Shown here: in pieces, positions 6,232-6,712 of the stretch | How positions within the stretch are numbered: the first letter of the stretch is position 1 | Layout: the number at the start of each line of letters is the position of its first letter | Assembly (NCBI GenBank): GCA_016840695.1 | Contig: JAEORV010000090.1 | Span: forward strand, 1 to 6,712 | Origin: Promethearchaeota archaeon | GTDB taxonomy: Archaea; Asgardarchaeota; Lokiarchaeia; Sigyniarchaeales; SOKP01 | DNA: 6,712 nt | Direction of reading: 5' to 3' | The notes under the pieces: generated by a model | The model's input: the letters and a program-made list of their open reading frames with translations, nothing else | Database searches by the model: none | Told to the model about the DNA's origin: nothing | Position numbers and translations under genes: made by a program

Positions 6232-6712
6232 TCATACATCTGATTTGAAATACCACGCTGCAACACCTAGTTCTGCAATCCCTCCATCACATGGGAAGTT
6301 ATGTCCTGTAATGAAATCTGAAGCCGGAGATGCTAAAAATACCGACAGATTTGCGATATCTTCAACTGTCCCTAACCTATTTAATGGTGTTTTTACGTGG
6401 CCATCGTCCATGGTTACTTTCATTGCCTCTTCAGAATTATTATAAATCCCTGTAACATGATATCCTGGAGAGATTGCATTCACAGTTATCTTAGGCGCTA
6501 GACTTCTCGCAAGCATTTGCATCATTGCGATAACTCCTACTTTACTAATTGAATAAGCAGAAAGCTTTTCATCTACTACCATTCCTGCAATTGAAGCCGT
6601 GTGAATTACTTTCCCTGCTAATGGTTCAAATTTCTGTTGTTTCATTTTCTTACAAGTAAACTTGGCAACTAGCCATTGTCCTTTGAGATTTACATCTAAG
6701 ATTTTGTCAAAA
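6232..6712 (-). CDS. Classical short-chain dehydrogenase/reductase (FabG-like), N-terminus cut by the window edge
   Basis: The frame is open to the right edge. The first Met in this stretch (codon 6643-6645) is internal, because the codons above it read FDKILDVNLKGQWLVAKF, which is normal SDR sequence. The 159 visible residues cover the C-terminal two-thirds. They contain the active-site Asn in DVNLKG, catalytic Ser40 (HTAS), Tyr53 and Lys57 (YSISK), the SPGY loop (81-84), NRLGTVEDIA (111-120) and the terminal DGG (142-144) typical of FabG/gluconate 5-dehydrogenase-like SDRs. The glycine-rich cofactor loop lies outside the window. It stops at TGA 6232-6234, 19 bases before the membrane protein start, and probably leads or continues that operon. 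The reaction is NAD(P)-dependent carbonyl/alcohol conversion; the substrate is unknown. Confidence 0.88.
   Translation of the reverse strand, partial: FDKILDVNLKGQWLVAKFTCKKMKQQKFEPLAGKVIHTASIAGMVVDEKLSAYSISKVGVIAMMQMLARSLAPKITVNAISPGYHVTGIYNNSEEAMKVTMDDGHVKTPLNRLGTVEDIANLSVFLASPASDFITGHNFPCDGGIAELGVAAWYFKSDV

Noticed and set aside
6232..6645. Reading the rightmost SDR as a complete short gene starting at the Met at 6645
   Set aside because: The frame stays open to the window edge with typical SDR sequence (DVNLKG with the active-site Asn), so the gene is only truncated by the window.

Overview
This AT-rich window looks archaeal. The main clues are a TTTATAAA box in front of a T-rich-terminated gene, oligo-T stretches directly after stop codons, GAGGTG-type Shine-Dalgarno sites and tightly packed same-strand genes. 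A low-GC lineage, possibly Asgard, is a guess from overall protein style; nothing here is diagnostic, and a bacterial host is not excluded.

Layout from left to right. (1) Positions 1-284, plus strand: the C-terminal end of a CPBP/CAAX-type intramembrane protease, cut by the window edge. (2) Positions 285-326: a short convergent gap with a perfect 8-bp hairpin that can end transcription from both sides. (3) Positions 4804 down to 327, minus strand: a four-gene cluster with gaps of 1, 25 and 21 bases. It encodes E1 alpha, E1 beta, a class III PLP aminotransferase and a zinc-dependent medium-chain dehydrogenase. A TATA-like promoter lies upstream of E1 alpha. (4) Positions 6712 down to 4898, minus strand: a second cluster of a partial classical SDR, a small four-helix membrane protein of unknown family, and an SDR strongly resembling 3-ketodihydrosphingosine reductase. 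A T-rich stretch follows the last of these.

How the genes may work together: the four-gene cluster reads as one metabolic module. The E1 pair would act on a 2-oxo acid or acyloin using thiamine diphosphate. The aminotransferase would interconvert an amine or amino acid with a carbonyl compound, and the zinc enzyme would oxidise or reduce an alcohol/carbonyl pair. No E2 or E3 gene is present, and a catalytic-loop histidine of E1 alpha is replaced by glutamine. The module may therefore not be an ordinary 2-oxoacid dehydrogenase, which is the most interesting point in the window. The second cluster suggests lipid or acyl-chain carbonyl reduction near a membrane, but its substrates cannot be read from sequence. 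I found no RNA gene, mobile element, CRISPR array or intergenic stretch longer than about 100 bases.
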